A DNA stretch of 64,000 bases. Origin: Perkinsus olseni. Taxonomy: Eukaryota > Perkinsozoa > Perkinsida > Perkinsidae. The DNA is taken from NCBI GenBank assembly GCA_013115135.1, contig JABANP010000021.1:186001-250000 (forward strand). The letters run 5' to 3'. A program made the translations under genes and the position numbers. Numbering within the stretch: position 1 is the stretch's first letter; each line of letters begins with the position of its first letter. This document shows positions 35,982 to 47,427 of the stretch, piece after piece. The notes below the pieces were generated by a model, which ran no database searches, was not told where the DNA came from, and saw only the letters and a program-made list of their open reading frames with translations.

Positions 35982-38900
35982 TCATGTAAATACCTCAAGG
36001 TTTCTGCCTCAGCCATCGTCAATCTGGTTTTGCCTTGCAGCTCCTGCTTAATCCCCTTCTGAGCCTACATGGTGCAGCTTCCATACACAAGGGACGAAAT
36101 TCCGCGCTGACAAGACCTACGGCAGCGAGCTGTACGGTTACAACCACATTTGGCCCTCTCCACGCTACCAGCTCTCGAACATTTTCAACGATACTGTGTA
36201 CGTTCCTAATTCCGAAGTCCACCACGACAGAACTGGTCTCGAAAGGCGATACATACACCTGAGCGAACACTGTTTGAATGTCCCATTATCCAGCATGAGA
36301 AGCTGACCTGCGGAGAGATGACGAGCGGGGGCTCATTGTGAACCTCTTCACGAACGATGACGTTCAGGTCAGGCAACGTACAGGTGGCGATCAACTCGAC
36401 GCGCTCCTGCTTGCAACGGCCTGTGACCTCTCCCTGAAGCTGAGGCCTGAACACGAGCTGAACAACGACCAAGCACCCTACATCCTGTGGGTAGTCCACA
36501 ACAAGACAGCCTAAAAATAGATACCTATGTACTCGAACCTCCGCATTGTGGTCGAGGTCTCACCGAGTACGTCCACGGCCGGCCTCCAGTTGTCCATCCT
36601 CTCCTCAATCGCCTCATCTAGCTCTGGCCGATCCGCGTGCAGGTGGAGGTCCCCGAGCGCGGGCGGGACCTACTGAAGATGATGCGAATGAATTTGCCTT
36701 CGCAGATTCCCCGTACGAATTCGACGCTGACAACAGCGGTCTCTTGGGGCCAAATCTTGTAGAACTCTCGGCCTGCATCAGCATCTCCCTCAAACCGTCT
36801 GGGGCGGATGCGTCGAACCTGGCGTGACGCAGGAGACAGCAAGCGAGTCCGGATTGGAGTTACATCGATCATTCGAATCCTGAAATGCTCGGCTTTGGAC
36901 GGGCCAGTCTCCGTGAAACACCGAAAGCGACAGATGATGGGAGTGTTTTCGATGTGTTTGTGTAGCAAACTGATCGTCTGTAGATGCGGTTGTAGAAGCG
37001 GTTTCTGAGAGGAAGCAATGCGCACGCTCGAATAGGCCTTCACGCACGCCCTCGGGCTCGGAATTATCCCCCATGGCTGCTCCTCCTCCGACGCAATATG
37101 CGGATGATGGAAGAACTGGAAGCGTCTCTTGCCGTCCTTATCGGCCTTCTTGTCAACCTCTAGAGTCGGGGCTATGACTTCCCCGCAAGCGACAACAGCA
37201 ACCGTGCCTAGAATGGAGCCCAAACAGACCCCATCTCCCATCGCCTGCCTCACCAGCTTTTGTCCCGCTCACGAATGCCGCGGCCTTTGCCCACTTCACC
37301 GCTTCACTTTCGCTGTGATCCTTCGAGCTAGGCGACCGTTTGCTAGCCTGAGCTGCTTGAGCGTCAGCCCCCAGCTGCCGCACCTGGGAGGCCATCATCT
37401 GCCAGAACGGTATCAGATGCCCTTTGCCTGCCTCTTCCTCAGCTGTTATACCAACTAGAGTCTTCATGGATCGTCTGAGGCGAGATGACTCCTCCCTCTC
37501 CTGTATCGACTCCGTTGGCTCAACGTGATAGCTTCCACTCCCCACCAGCCTGTATCTGGCATTTCGCGCCGTATACCAACGCACATGAGTCAGGCACATG
37601 CTTCCCACTTCTGAATACCCATACAGTCCCCTCGCATGGTGATGGTGAACTTTACTGACCCACGACCGGGCAACAGGGCCTTTGAGGGGCTCACGACCAC
37701 GGGGAGGGCGTCTGGGAGAGCGGATACCAACATCGACCGAGCTGCACGAGCTCTCACCATCAGAGCCATTCCCGGACGGGTCCACTGCCTCAAGGATTCA
37801 GTCGTGTGTCCTAAGACTCCGAGATGAGGTAGCAGGGGCTGATGCTCGGCTACCTTTGTCCACAGCGGTGATAGTATGGCGACCGACGTGTCTTTCTATC
37901 GCGCTGTTGGCAAAGACCTCCCACCCTAGCTCCACAGCACAGTTGGAGCAGTTGGCCACGACTAGATGACGCGTCGATGCGCCTGAGCGTAGTAGGTGGT
38001 ACATACTCAGCAGCAGCGAGGGAAGACCTGACCCTGCTTGAAGGCGAGCTGACCCATGCTCAGCATCTTCGGCGAGGCCTCGTCGTCCACAGCCACTTGC
38101 TTCGATGGAATTTGGAGAGGGCAACCAAAGAAACGGCAAGTGACCGGTACTCGGTACCTCGAAAGTCGGCTATGATAAACACCATTGATGGTAGGCCTAC
38201 TCGGCCATCTTGTCGAGGCGTATGCAGAGCTTGTCAGCCATCTGGAATGCAGCGGTGCTGTTGATGGTGCACTGAGAAGGGGCAGTGAAGGGCTGCACCC
38301 AGGCCGACACGCTACCTCGAGCTCAGTAGTGGCAAATGGTTCCAGCAGGGATGATGACGGGCTCAGGATGATAGAGTATATCCCATTAATGTGTTCCGTT
38401 GGTGACACAGGCGCACTCACTGACGGTGTCGAGCCTCTGAATTTGATCTGATACCACACGGACGCTCTCATTCTGCCTAAGCCACGAAAGTCGTACTCGC
38501 TCATGCGCATCGTCGAGAAGCATCTGCCCGCCGCGTGTGGTCCGCTCCGTGACTTCTTGACTCTGCTCCGGATCCTTTTCCTAGTTTCGCAACAGTAGCA
38601 GAATCAGGATGCTACCGGTCCTACCGGGAGCGTTTGCGGCGGCGGCGGACGATACTCCAGCATCCAAGCCTAGCAGGAAATTTCTAAGCGAACGCGGGCG
38701 AGGAGATGCTACTTCGAGTTGCATAGGGATTGCACTCGTATTGGTGAGGAGTAGCTTCAGCGTGCTGTCCTTCATTATCTCCAACGGAGCGAAGTTCAGC
38801 GCCACTTCGTCCTCTCCACCATCGACTGTAACACAGAGGCTTTGGCCGCGGTAGGACCCTCGCCGGTAACCTCCAGTTTCTCCGTCATTTTCCAGAAGGG

Positions 38901-40600
38901 TCAAGGACAGCTAGTTCAATTGAAGGCCCGAATGCCGTAGCGGAGACGTCAACCCTCTGAGTAAGGTGCATACTTATAGCCGAGACGGTGATGAGGCCCA
39001 CCGGCTGATCGACGGCGTCCGGGCATTTGAGCATCGCTGAACCGTGGATCAGGATCGGAGCTGAGTCGTGTCTTCGTGCCTGAGGGAAGTGCATGACTCC
39101 CATCTGACGACGAGTGGCTCACGGCAGGCTTGTGGATGTGTGAAGGTTCGAAGAGGCACTCAGCCGAGACGATTGTGACTGAGTACGGGATGCCGTTGAC
39201 CGACGCAGAGGGTGATGCTTCATACCGTTTATAGAGACTGTTTGACGGCCCGGAAGTACAGCGCTCCGGGGCTCGAACTCGATGCTCATCAACTTGTTAT
39301 CTGCGGGAGCTGCTGGCTTGCGACCCACGGACCCACCATGGACCTTACCATCCTCCTCGCCTTGCATCCACTTGAAGGAAGTTGGAAGGTCGGTGGGATT
39401 TTGGAGCACCTGAGTGCTGTGGCGGGCTGAGGTCCACGGCACCCCCTCACGATCGACTGAGGCTCCGACTCGATGCCGGCGTACGCCTTGTCCCAGTTCA
39501 GATTTGTCGTCGAGAGGAGTACTCTAGGCAGTTGAATCTGACTCGTATCCTAGTGCTCTTGTGATAGTTATGGTGGAGAGGTACCTCAGCCTGGATTTCT
39601 ATCGATCGGACGAGCGTTTCATAGCCGGTCTTTTGCTGCCACCAGCCGAACGGGCGGAGGTGCAAGAATTGCTGAAGTCTGGACGACCGTGACTATCGAA
39701 GAACAGGTGGACACCCACAAGGCTTACCTTTCATCCTTATGGCCGGCCTTCAGGTGTACTTTGGCAAGTAGCTGAGACAAGCAACAAGAGATCCTCAGTG
39801 GAAGGCTCACATGTGTACCGTCTCGCCAGGGACAACAAGCGCCACTTCGGGAGTGATATTGATAGAGCAACGGGCTTGAACCGAATCGGAGGCAACAGCA
39901 GTGCACTTGCAGAGAGCACAAGGACTCAACTGATAGGGCAGAGCATTTACGGTTGGTCGACCGAAGGAGAAGGGCTACATGTTGGAGCGACGAGCGGGTC
40001 CTCCTTGGCAAGGTGCGTGAAATCGATCTCTTCCCTTGCTCCCGAGTTGGCATACGCGTCAAGCTCATCTGCCTTGAGTGCTTCAATCTGACTCGAACTC
40101 ATCTTGCAAACATCGGCCGCAGCCGCTACATCAGCGTCAGTCCGCACTCCCAGCCTTCGGAAGTACTCGCCATCCCTCCCCTCCAAATCAGGACTCCCGT
40201 CCTCCACGAGGACTCTTATCTAGCCTTGCATAATGTCGCGTTCGAATCACGGTCGAGCGGAGCCCCTACCAGAACTCGCCTAGCGGTCGGGTTGTGAATT
40301 TTCACTTTCAGAGAGGTTTCTGAGTGTGCACGAATCTGACCGGCCGCGATGATGAACCGAATGCTAGACTTCAGAAAACCTACCACCCCAAAATCTAGAA
40401 CAGATGCCTCTGAGAATACACAGTAGCCACAACCGCCTGACACAATCACGACGTTCGACGATTGAAGTCTGTTGAGCGGTTCGTATCCTATCGTCGGTGA
40501 CTTTCGAGCCTAGAAGAAATCTGCGAGCGTGGGTGGGACTACCTTCTGCGGTTTTCTTTTGCAGAGCTTTCCGCAGTGTGTCCGAAGAGTGCCTTGACAT
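35963..40600 (-). CDS. ASH/HYDIN-like flagellar protein
   Basis: Long multi-exon minus-strand gene. ATG at 40600 starts MSRHSSDTLRKALQKKTAEG. After a short intron comes SVLDFGV, then IRAHSETSLKVKIHNPTARR. This is the 'LxFGxV......SxxLxxxIxNP' pattern of ASH/MSP-like immunoglobulin domains (HYDIN, CFAP, DLEC1). Other ASH-like pieces are VALNFAPLEIMKDSTLKLLL with NTSAIPMQLEVAS, VGLITVSAISMHLTQRVDVS, LVVANCSNCAVELGWEVFA, REFYKIWPQETAVVSVEFVR, and VYVSPFETSSVVVDFGIRNV. They suggest repeated beta domains along the protein. Such proteins sit on axonemal microtubules or the central pair. Introns are ~50 nt; many were not resolved individually. The last exon (KQELQGKTRLTMAEAETLRY) appears to end within the tRNA-Gly gene on the other strand (TGA at 35965-35963). 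Confidence 0.6.
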
Positions 40601-41439
40601 ACGGTGCGAGCCTAACCCTACTCTTGTCGACGGAATTGAAATAACTCAGCACTCTTGTCCGTCAGAGTGCAAGAAAGTTGATAATGATGGACTTGGATGA
40701 TACCTAGATACCCTCGCCGGGTTATGATGGCTCTAATTGACCAATCACGAGTTAACCAGGATGAATGACATCGATTACGGTACATGATGGATGCTCCACA
40801 CTGGAGCGTATCGGAGTAGAATTGTTGTGAGACAGAACGACCGCGATCCAATCACTGCGGTAGATTGATTCCTCATTATTGCCAACGGCGTTGCCGATGG
40901 TTACTCATCACGTTGAAGTGACCAGGGTGTAACAGGCGATTGGTTCCGAGTCCACGTTCCGCTTGAATAGAGAACATGCTATCGTCTTCCCGATTCGCCA
41001 CCGCAGAAGCGTATCTGTTAACCACAGCACACGACTGGTCCCCAAAAATGGAGCATTGGTGAAAAGTAGAGCATCTTAACGAATTAAAAGAGGCATCTCG
41101 TCGTACAGTCGCTATGGCAACAGGCATCAGAGAGGGACAAGCAGAAGACAGGTTATACTGTAATGGTAGCAGCACTACCGCACACTTGTCTACCCTCAGA
41201 CTTCACCCCACTGGAAAACAGGAAGCTATTCATCCGGTTCTAGTATCAAATATGGACCAAAAACTGCGTGGATTCCATGCTTGCTCCTATTATCGCAACA
41301 CCTTAACGATACTTCATCACCGGTGGAGGTCGCGAGGATCGGCAAGTATAACATTCACCATAGCTTAACTCGACAGCACACTCGATGGACATGAACGTCA
41401 GAGCTAACATGGTGGGAGTTCTCCAACTATTGAGGTTTT
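40601..41439. other. Intergenic region
   Basis: About 0.84 kb with no supported gene. AT content is higher than in the gene blocks. It marks the start of the gene-poor region. Confidence 0.4.
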
Positions 41440-42050
41440 ATGAATCACTTCAGGTAAGCCGGGTTGCCGTAATCTTTATGAACCTCGCTCCTCAGACGGC
41501 TACCTTCTTCAAGGAACTTGTCAACATTAGCATTAAAAAACTCACGAACCCAGCCGCTCCCAGCAGTGTAGATGGGGATGGCCCTCAATGATGGCGAACA
41601 GATCGTCGCACTGTCCTTTCATCAGAGGGCGGCCAAACTTGCTTGTGATGTCCTCGACCAGATGGGCAAAACGATTAACCTTGGCGAAGTGCTTCTGGAT
41701 GTCCTCTGGCAGCCCAACGATTCTTCCCTATGTCGAATCAACCACTTTTGAGTTACTGTCGAATACCGGTTTGAATACAGATATCTCCTCGTCACCGTAA
41801 GAGCGCGAGGTACCATCACGAGACCTGGAAACACAAGTAGAGAATCCATAGTAAGCACAGCCCTTTGGAGGGCTAAGATACGCAGCATCCCTACCAGAAA
41901 TGGAAGGCCTCGCTCTGGCTCCCTTGCCAAGAGAAAAAACGCACCATATACTTGTCCATGCTCACTTTCAGGGATGGATACTCATCTGGATGCGCATAGT
42001 ACTTCAAACAGAAGCCGTAGTGTGGATAAAGCACCTGATGCAGGGAGCGG
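41440..42050 (-). pseudogene. Unknown repeated gene family, copy A (possibly intact)
   Basis: On the minus strand the exons read VLYPHYGFCLKYYAHPDEYP with SLKVSMDKYM (about 42045-41948), then after an intron SRDGTSRSYGDEEISVFKPV, and then IVGLPEDIQKHFAKVNRFAH, LVEDITSKFGRPLMKGQCDD and LFAIIEG. The final segment (GSGWVREFFNANVDKFLEEG) needs a frame change after LFAI. The gene is related to the copy at 48.5-49.0 kb. No known domain was recognised. Lineage-specific family; function unknown. Because part of the frame is broken it may be a decaying copy. Confidence 0.45.
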
Positions 42051-43913
42051 GGACGAGCAACTGGAGCCATCCGACTCCTGCGTGGTTTATCGTTGGTGTA
42101 GAGCCCCGTGAAGGATATCTACAACGCGCAGTTTATCACGCTTTTCCCAGCCAACTATGCTGCTACCGATCGAGGGACGCGATATCGACCGGTAGTTCCC
42201 CGTCCGCTGACCTTGGGCTGTGGAGCAGTTAGCAGAGCCCCGGTAACCGGCACCAGAGCCGACAGTACGATCGAAACTGAGCAAGCGCTTGCCAACATTG
42301 CACTGGGAACTGAGGTAATGTGACAAGATGGAGCATGGTCCAGCGCCCGCCGTGATTATCGATGCTGTCGAGCGGTGTATTTCCATGAAGACCTTGCGCC
42401 ATGTGATGAACCCGAGGCCATAGTGAGTGAGTGACAACAGAGTAATAGCAGTTGTAGCAGATAGCAATAGTGATGGGCAGGGAGTTCGTTTCCCCACGAA
42501 ACGGATCAAGCCGTTTCCGTAGGGCGAATGAGACATATACTGAATACATGGCCCATCTCGTAGGTGGCTTAAGGATGAAGGACCCCCGAGAGGTGAGGGC
42601 CTCACTCAGAGATCTAACCTTAAGAGATTTTGAGAAAGCTCATGGCATTCACTAGAAAATAGGCATTGGAGGTTAGGTTACTCACAACCTGGGAGAAAAA
42701 ATGCTCGCGGAAATGCTCACTGAAAAGAGTTACAGGAATTACAAGTCGAGAAATGCACTCAAAATGCACGGGGGAGTTCAGAACTTGCGAGATGTCGTGT
42801 TCACGGATCGTACAGGGAAGCGAAGCGAAACGGCGCTAAATCAACTTTCCGATGGTAAGAAGCCTTTTGAGGCATGGTTTGAAGGCGCGCCTACCCTGCC
42901 TCACTAGATCCTCAAGGAAACCTCAGGCGGGGGACTTTAGTGAAACATCCTAAGCTTCCTTAAAGTGCTAAAACGAGAAAACTTGAGAAACCTGAAGGGA
43001 ACTTAAAAGGATCTCCTAACGTTCCTTAGCCCGTCCAAGTCACATCCTACGGTTAGATTCAAAGGATCCTAACTGGCAACGCCAAGGTGAGGCCTATGAA
43101 ATAGGCCCACAGATAGGAGAGCAGGAATCATCATAGTGCAGGGTACAACTGAGTTATACTGAATGATAGTGAGACTACTGCAGTTGAGCAACAGATACGT
43201 CTCAATACTTACGGGGAGCCGTTTTCGTAGTAGCACACGCCTGGAAATTTTTTAAGCCGTCTTGACGAACCGTCGATGAGGATGTTGAATCAACATTGTT
43301 GACGTTCCAAACAGCTCAGATCGGTAGCAGAACGTATGCAGCCCCCTACCATTGTCCGCGTAGAAGTTGGATTTGGAATCTTGAGCTCCGGAGAGCTCCC
43401 GGGTCTCATTAGATGAATAGCCCAGTAAAGGATACCCCGACAGGACTCCTCATTCACGAACAGATGTGTAGTAGCTCATACCGCCGGAAACTATCACCGT
43501 ATCCGTATGCGATTGACTTGGAATCTAATACCAATGTCTGGGGTCCGAGGTAGACTTACCTTCTTGTGACTCTCCGCTTGCTACTGCATAGCTCGTCGCA
43601 TGAGATGCGGGGACTCCATCGCCATGCAAGGCGAACCTCACGCTAGTGAGGACTTTTCGGAAGGTCCGGTCTTGTTCATGTCATCCTCCTTTACCGAACG
43701 CACGTCGGAGGATTCGAAATCTCACGACGACTCAACGCAACTCGTCCGATGAAAGACAGAAACGAATTAAACGGCACTGTTGAAAAAAATCACTATCCTA
43801 CGTAAGATCGACAGAGTGGGAAACTAGTCTGGAAACGAAGCACTAGAAATCACTAGTAGTCCATTAGTGGGAGTAGCACAGGAGCTGCTCCTGAGGAGCA
43901 CGCTGGGTCATGA
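42051..43913. other. Gene-poor region
   Basis: About 1.9 kb. A minus-strand open frame of 172 codons (42087-42605) and a short plus-strand frame (42701-42907) have no domain or splice support and are not called. Base composition is more AT-rich and stop codons are frequent in every frame from 42900 to 43900. Confidence 0.4.
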
Positions 43914-45159
43914 CTACTGATACACCACACCGATATCACCACGGGGGCCATTGACGGCGATGACATGCCCACAGGGGCTCACTCGATATTCATAGTTCTC
44001 TAAAGGACCATAACGAAGGCAGAAGAGCTCCTCCCCTTCGGCCTCATCTTCGAGACTTGTGTCGTTCTCAGGCTTCTCATCAGACTTCTCGGCTTGGACA
44101 GCCTCGCGTTCTTCCAGGACCCGCGCCTGGCTTTCGAACTTTCTGCGGAAAAACTGTTCATCTCTCTTCTCGTGCGAGTCGTCAACTGCGGCACGCTTCT
44201 TGAAAGCGTCCAACCTCATCAGGACGAACTCGATGCCGATGCAGCAGTCCATAACGCACACCACCGTGGGCGTAACAAACCGGACCATACGTACCGGTTC
44301 ACCCGGAACAAAACGGCTTTTGATATCCCCTTCCTCGTCCACGAGATAGAGTGCATCACCGCACTCGGACGCACTGGCAAAGGCGTACTGTAGCTTTCCT
44401 TCGTAGTTGCGAATAACGTCAAAGTCAGACTGGAGAGGTGGCCCAGCGCCGAAGGTCCGCCATACAGCGGTGGGCGGGTCGTACTCGAGAATGACGGGAT
44501 AGGGCTCGGCCCCAGTGCAAAGATAAACTTTTCCTTCACAGCAAGTAGTATATCTCAGAACTTCGTCAGTATCTTCGATGTCGATCTCCTTGTCTCCGTT
44601 CCTCAAGTAGTGGAGGCCCCATGTACGGGAGGAGATCTCCGGGGTCATCGAGCGGGAAAAGCAGGGCCTCAATAGCAGCACGTTCTTTGGCAGTAACCCT
44701 TCTGCCACCTTCGTCTACACTATCCTCATCCTCGTCACCATCATCGTCCAAGTCGGACAAGCTATCATCCGACAATGATAAGCCACGCCTCTTTTCCTTT
44801 TGGCTCCCCAGCCAAAATCATCGTCCAGATCGGAAAACTCTATTTCCTCAACAGTGTAGACCTCTTTCCTGACATCGTCGACGACCATCGCCTCCCGCTT
44901 GATGGCGTTTTGCCGCCACCATGTGCCCTTCAGGTTGCAGCATTGCCAGCATTTGATGTGTTGACCGAAGTCAAGCTCGATTGGGCTCCCGGCGGCCTAT
45001 GAACTCCATGACCTGTTGACGGATAATGTGTTGGCCTTGGACGGCACCCACGGCTTTATTGACCGCCACAATGTCGACAGCGAGGTTGAAGGATCCCCTG
45101 GGCATACCAAAGAGAAAAGACACAACCCTGCTCTTGACGTGGTCGGAGTGGAAAGCCAA
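43914..45159 (-). pseudogene. Intronless, frame-broken gene of unknown function
   Basis: Read from 45159 leftwards, one continuous protein can be followed for more than 400 codons without an intron, but in four different frames. Pieces in order are SRVVSFLFGMPRGSFNLAVD, IELDFGQHIKCWQCCNLKGT, VYTVEEIEFSDLDDDFGWGA, then SLSDDSLSDLDDDGDEDEDS, KERAAIEALLFPLDDP, and WGLHYLRNGDKEIDIEDTDE. The final long frame runs to GDIGVVYQ and TAG. It has kelch-like beta text (YLCTGAEPYPVILEYDPPT, DALYLVDEEGDIKSRF) and a charged helical insert. Frame changes fall at 44995-44997, at TTTT 44792-44795 and at GGGG 44641-44644 (plus strand). No ATG starts the 5' piece. Either an intronless retrocopy that is decaying, or an intact gene with several sequence errors. 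Confidence 0.55.
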
Positions 45160-45444
45160 GCGGCGTCGCTATGTATGTCACAGTCCTAAAATCTTTAGAT
45201 AGAGTCAATTGTTAGTCTAGCATCCGTGTGTCCCCACACAGGCTCCACGCTCGCAATTGTACTCCTACAGTCATAGACGCTGATACTGATACAGGGGCGG
45301 ATGATGAGATTGAACCGCAGCTAAACCGCCGGAGGCAAGGAGCGGGACGATCATATGGAAGAACCACAAAATCTACAATATCTCGTTGGAGATGCGCCTG
45401 CATAACGCGTAAAACAGTTAACGCCCGTGTAATCAAGCGAAAAA

Positions 45445-45640
45445 CGGGAAGTGTAGGGTATACACTTGGCGTATTAGCGCATGCGAAATACGCCATTACG
45501 CGTGATCACGCGAAGCTAATGCGCGTGTTAAGCCGTAGTACACCTAATGGCAGGTGTGAAACTCGATTTACACTTCGCGAATCCTCGACGCGGATCATGC
45601 GCGTTAAACCGCGTAAAATAACGCGTAAATACAAGTTATG
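45445..45640. repeat. Cluster of short hairpins and CGCG palindromes
   Basis: Successive inverted repeats: AAGTGTA/TACACTT around 45449-45467, GGCGTATT (45468-45475) with AATACGCC (45487-45494), the perfect palindrome CGCGTGATCACGCG (45499-45512), and CACCT/AGGTG near 45540-45556. ACGCGTAA-type words recur at both ends of the block. It looks like a structured non-coding element. No known family recognised. Confidence 0.55.
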
Positions 45641-46589
45641 ACACGCAGTTAGAAGACAGTCGAGTGTAGTCTCACTTGGCACTTATGAAATTCAAAGCAC
45701 CCCTGCCGCACAGAGAATCAGACAAGACACGTTCGGTACGGCTCCCGCGAGCTAGTCAATCAGTTAATGACTCATTATAGCCTCAGAGGCTCTGTGGAGG
45801 GGACTCCTGTTTGCCTCTATTTCGTGAAAGGTACTCGGGTTCTCTAGCTCGTTCGCAACTGGTTCACCAACTAATCACCCACTTGTAGTAGGTGAGCAGG
45901 CCACTCAAAGTAGGCCACTGTGTCCCGACGCTCGTCCGATAGGGGTTTTTAGAAAGAGTATCGGGGTCTACTGGGCGTCTACGACGCGCCTCGTTATTTG
46001 TGGAGGCTGGCGCGCGTAAGCCAATTCCTTTGCTGCCCAACTAGTGAAGTATGTGCTGCTCAGAGTACTATGATAATAATACTATTGCGTGCTCAGCAGT
46101 GCGTACTCGCGAGGAGTCCTCGCGGCGTGTCACCTGTACGCGTAAAACTCCATCTACGATCTCACTAGCTCGCGAATCAGACGGTGGGAGGCGACGCAAG
46201 CGAGCAAGCTCCACAGACAGAGGGGCGGGACCATCCCAGGGGATAGAAAGCCATAATGGCCGACCCTCTATCTTAGGAGCTGTACTCGGTCAGTCGCTAA
46301 CCACTCTCTTCCGATCCGAGACGCTTCCCACACAGGATTCTTTTCTAATGACACTTGCAATTTTGGCCGTGTGTACGTGTCACACTCGCGCTTACGTGCT
46401 TTCCGCCCTATCCCGGAGTTAGCGGATTTAATCTTGCTCATGTGACCTTGCAATACAAGGCTTGTATGTTCGTTCTCCGCGATAGCCCGTTGCAGAGTGG
46501 TCCGCTTGAGGTGCTGATATGAGGAGGTCCAGTCGAGGTCGAGATACGTGGAAGGAACTACCGGGTCTTGCGCTCGTGCACTCTAGGGG

Positions 46590-46668
46590 CTTTACCAATC
46601 TGGTCTGGGTTTTATTGAATTGCTCCGGGGTTTCACTAATTTGCTCTGGGTTTCACCAAGTAGGACTA
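46590..46668. repeat. Degenerate tandem repeat, about 21-nt period
   Basis: Three adjoining imperfect units ending in CTGGGTTTTATTG, CCGGGGTTTCACT and CTGGGTTTCACCA. The shared core is TTGCTCTGGGTTTCACCAA. It lies in intergenic sequence. Confidence 0.6.
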
Positions 46669-46754
46669 GAAATGATGTACTCACTGTGTATTGTTAGTGA
46701 CTAACGGTTAGCCATTAGCTATGGTTCTCTTATGATACCCATCTGACAAAATCC

Positions 46755-46920
46755 CGCGCCTTGCACTCGTATGCATGAGTATGCGTTCTAGGTTCGAACG
46801 TACGCTGGACTATATTCCGCCATAGATGCTCATTATCGAGCAACTCTTCTCGAGTCTACCACTCTCTGAGCCCCGTCTTGAATAACCACACTGTACTGGG
46901 TTATAATGCAGTAGTGAGTG
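46755..46920. repeat. Direct duplication, copy 1 (256-bp offset)
   Basis: Shares GCATGAGTATGCGTT, ATCGAGCAACTCTTCTCGAG and an ACTGTACTGGGTT-type end with copy 2, all at the same 256-bp offset. Similarity is roughly three quarters by eye. Confidence 0.7.
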
Positions 46921-47010
46921 ACGAAGATACGCTATGCAACAGCCGCGGCCCTGTTCAGTACTACGGAGCTGTTAGACTCACCGCTGCAAGCTACTGCGTA
47001 TCACTACTCT

Positions 47011-47176
47011 TAGATAATCCACTCGCGTGCATGAGTACGCGTTGTAGGCTAGAACTCACGTCAGGCTACGTTGCGCTGTAGACTCTCATCATCGAGCAAC
47101 TCTTCTCGAGTCCGCTTTCACCACTGTTGAGCCTCGTCTTAAATGGCCAAACTGTACTGAGTTCTAGTGCGCTCGT
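47011..47176. repeat. Direct duplication, copy 2 (256-bp offset)
   Basis: Second copy of the element at 46755-46920. Anchor words GCATGAGTACGCGTT (47029) and ATCGAGCAACTCTTCTCGAG (47091) lie exactly 256 bp after their partners. Divergence suggests an old tandem duplication. Confidence 0.7.
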
Positions 47177-47427
47177 CTCTGTATTGCTGCAGCACTCCAG
47201 AATTGGTACACTCTCAGAGGACGCCCAGCCGTCCACAAGACAGCGTTCTTCTGTCTAGTGATGACACTCTTGTGTAATTAATCTCCGCATCTCCGTTGCG
47301 TTGCCCACATTTCGCGCCGGCGCCTATAGCTCGATGAATATCCTGCAATATAGGCGCAAAGTATACCTCAAGCGGCGCTCGAGAAGAACTTCTACTCGGT
47401 CGCTCAGCTTTGTTCTCACATCTTCTA

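Larger units (their letters stand above)
45160..47427. other. Repeat-rich gene desert
   Basis: 2.27 kb without a supported gene. It holds the hairpin cluster near 45.45-45.65 kb, a degenerate tandem array near 46.6 kb and a 256-bp-spaced direct duplication near 46.75-47.18 kb, each listed separately. CpG-containing motifs (ACGCGTAA, GCGCG) are unusually frequent at 45400-45640. Confidence 0.6.

Noticed and set aside
35713..35985. 90-codon minus-strand frame across tRNA-Gly
   Set aside because: Its start region is the complement of the tRNA. The words are those seen in many tRNA antisense frames and do not indicate a gene. A different frame was considered for the ASH gene end.
36618..37253. 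211-codon minus-strand frame as its own gene
   Set aside because: Probably exons and read-through introns of the ASH gene: several GT/AG pairs divide it and only parts look conserved.
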